Origin: Opitutia bacterium
Lineage (GTDB): Bacteria; Verrucomicrobiota; Verrucomicrobiia; Opitutales; UBA953
Length of the DNA: 7,398 nt
Direction: 5' to 3'
Assembly: GCA_021204635.1 (NCBI GenBank)
Contig: JAJPZB010000177.1
Coordinates: 1-7,398 of the forward strand
Shown in pieces: positions 6,504-7,398 of the stretch. Both the position numbers and the translations under genes were made by a program. Position 1 is the stretch's first letter. The number at the start of each line of letters is the position of its first letter. The notes below the pieces were generated by a model. It searched no databases and had not been told where the DNA came from. It worked only from the letters and a program-made list of their open reading frames with translations.

Positions 6504-6554
6504 AAGTTTTTAAAAAAAATTTTACATTAAAAATTTTCTTTTTTTAAAGAAAAA
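6504..6554. promoter_or_regulatory. AT-only tract upstream of HU (UP-element or curved DNA)
   Basis: About fifty bases with only four G or C, made of phased A- and T-runs, lie directly upstream of the candidate -35 box of HU. It includes an 8-bp perfect inverted repeat, TTTTCTTT (6534-6541) with AAAGAAAA (6546-6553). Such a tract may act as an UP element or an intrinsic bend. A transcript end for the upstream gene is also possible but lacks a GC stem. Confidence 0.4.
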
Positions 6555-6717
6555 GCTTGATGAATACTCGCTCTCGTGCTTGTCGCGCGCAAGATTTTGC
6601 CTGCTCTCGAGCTCCGCAACTCGACCAAAAAATTCTTTCCGAAAAATTTTCTCCACGCTGCAAGCCGCTTAAACAAAGGGATTGCGAGCCATCGCATTTG
6701 CGCGAGCGGCGAGAAAA
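6555..6717. other. Non-coding spacer, nothing recognised
   Basis: This is the rest of the intergenic stretch between the 153-residue gene and the HU upstream region. I see no RNA gene, clear terminator or repeat in it. A plus-strand open frame crossing it runs antisense into the 153-residue gene and has no protein-like character. Confidence 0.5.
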
Positions 6718-7179
6718 TCAGTCGCTACCTCGGCGCTTTTTTTCTGCGGCAATAACGTTGTCTGTCGGGAACAAAAACGCGGCTTCTTTGTTTTTTATCC
6801 AGATTTTTTGGTCTTTAAAAAATTTCGCCGGCACAAATTCGCATGCCTCCGAAATCGATTTCACCGGATTTCTCCGCCCTTTTTTCGTCCGATTGTACTC
6901 GTATGCGGAGATCGTGATTTTCTCCGTGACTGTAAATTCGCTCTGATCTTCGGGAATTTGCACGACGTATCCGGTTAGCTCCCTGCCCTCCAAAATTCCT
7001 TCCGGATCGCACGCCACAAAGACATATTTCTTCTTCACGACAGGCTCCTTTTCCGTGTTCTCCAACTTCTCCAATTTCAGCTCTTCCTGAATGTCGGAAA
7101 TTATCTGCGCAGTAATCTTCGCGTCTATGGAATTGCGCTGAAGAACCATTTGTAAAATGTCCAAATCTACTTTTGCCAT
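6718..7179 (-). CDS. Hypothetical protein, 153 aa, function unknown
   Basis: I cannot assign a function. From the ATG at 7179 the protein begins MAKVDLDILQMVLQ and has a predicted helical N-terminal part (about 1-40) with many Glu and Lys, then a mixed beta-rich part (about 50-140). Notable segments are KKYVFVACDPEG (50-61), TGYVVQIPED (69-78), SAYEYNRTKKGRRNPVKSI (91-109) and VPAKFFKDQKIWIKNKEAAFLF (116-137 region). It has no signal peptide, membrane segment or Cys cluster motif, so it is probably cytoplasmic. The composition is coherent and charged like a real soluble protein. A GTG at 7239 would add 20 residues read from sequence next to the repeat array; the ATG is preferred. No Shine-Dalgarno is seen. 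It is followed by 298 nt before HU, so it is probably its own transcription unit. It vaguely resembles uncharacterised Verrucomicrobiota proteins, from memory only. Confidence 0.75.
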   Translation of the reverse strand: MAKVDLDILQMVLQRNSIDAKITAQIISDIQEELKLEKLENTEKEPVVKKKYVFVACDPEGILEGRELTGYVVQIPEDQSEFTVTEKITISAYEYNRTKKGRRNPVKSISEACEFVPAKFFKDQKIWIKNKEAAFLFPTDNVIAAEKKRRGSD

Positions 7180-7257
7180 ATTCGCAAAATCGCAACAATT
7201 TTCCCTTTTCTTGGCAAAATTTTTCCCGCGCACCCGCACAACAAGCGCAATTGTGGC

Positions 7258-7328
7258 GGGTTGGTGGCGGGGAAAGAAAATTGGGTTGGTGGCGAGATTT
7301 GGGTTGGTGGTGGCGGGTTGGTGGTGGC
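7258..7328 (+). repeat. Right array of GGGTTGGTGG repeats
   Basis: Four exact copies of GGGTTGGTGG are at 7258-7267, 7283-7292, 7301-7310 and 7315-7324. The reverse complement of 7293-7310 fits the 18-nt module CCACYAACCCARNYCTCR of the left array exactly, with a further core 18 nt on (7292-7283). Here the G-rich strand is the plus strand, opposite to the left array. It lies 79 bp upstream of the 153-residue gene, in its promoter zone. Confidence 0.85.
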
Positions 7329-7335
7329 GACAATC

Positions 7336-7379
7336 TCGCGCATGCAGTGCGCGATTCTCCCGCTAAGTTAGCGGGAGGG
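7336..7379. repeat. Right copy of flanking double-palindrome element (inverted)
   Basis: CTCCCGCTAA (7357-7366) and TTAGCGGGAG (7368-7377) surround a central G, and CGCGCAT (7337-7343) faces GTGCGCG (7347-7353) with a GCA loop and one mismatch. Its reverse complement matches 10-53 except for one base in the second palindrome, which turns a C-G pair of the stem into a T-G wobble. Confidence 0.85.
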
Positions 7380-7380
7380 A

Positions 7381-7394
7381 ACCGCGTTAGCGGT
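7381..7394. repeat. Small palindrome with GTTA loop at right end
   Basis: ACCGC (7381-7385) and GCGGT (7390-7394) enclose GTTA. It is directly outside the right double palindrome and has the same layout as 281-294. The left element has no counterpart, because the window starts 11 bases before it. Confidence 0.5.
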
Positions 7395-7398
7395 GAGG

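Noticed and set aside
6450..6554. Replication origin next to HU
   Set aside because: Only one good DnaA-like box is present and no dnaA or other origin-linked gene is nearby.
6557..6946. Plus-strand open frame of 129 residues
   Set aside because: It covers the intergenic spacer and then runs antisense to the 153-residue gene; no protein-like motif or ribosome binding site.
7180..7239. GTG start of the 153-residue protein at 7239
   Set aside because: The added residues are basic and come from sequence beside the repeat array; the ATG at 7179 begins the coherent helical part.
7157..7366. Plus-strand open frame of 69 residues across the right array
   Set aside because: It begins antisense to the 153-residue gene and then translates repeats and palindromes.

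Overview
The window is a chromosomal segment from a Gram-negative bacterium. It most resembles Verrucomicrobiota (Opitutales-like), although no rRNA or other phylogenetic marker is present, so that placement is an inference. It rests on a very large serine-protease autotransporter with a beta-strand-repeat passenger, an HU protein, a KamA-family enzyme, genes without clear Shine-Dalgarno sequences, and dense short intergenic repeats.

Layout: four genes all lie on the minus strand. In order of transcription they are: a conserved-looking 153-residue protein of unknown function (7179-6718); a 95-residue HU-type DNA-binding protein (6419-6132) with an operator-like promoter region upstream and a strong intrinsic terminator downstream (6081-6118); a 1421-residue secreted subtilase autotransporter (5915-1650) with signal peptide, S8 protease, P domain, beta-helix passenger and outer-membrane beta-barrel; and a KamA-type radical SAM aminomutase (1544-414) that keeps the lysine 2,3-aminomutase active site but lacks its zinc-binding tail.

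The four genes are flanked by matching repeat blocks in inverted orientation. From the genes outward, each block holds an array of CCACYAACCC / GGGTTRGTGG units (ten on the left, four on the right) and then a pair of palindromes. The palindrome pair is almost identical at the two ends (one mismatch in about 43 bases). The array is organised as 18-nt modules. The left array runs up to the kamA stop codon and the right array lies just upstream of the 153-residue gene.

The genes do not form an obvious pathway. HU has its own promoter region and terminator, so the autotransporter is probably a separate transcription unit. kamA may be read through from it or have its own weak promoter. The most unusual content is the modular inverted repeat system and the S8-P-domain-autotransporter fusion. 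No complete new defence or mobile system is visible: there is no transposase, recombinase, RAYT or cas gene in the window.
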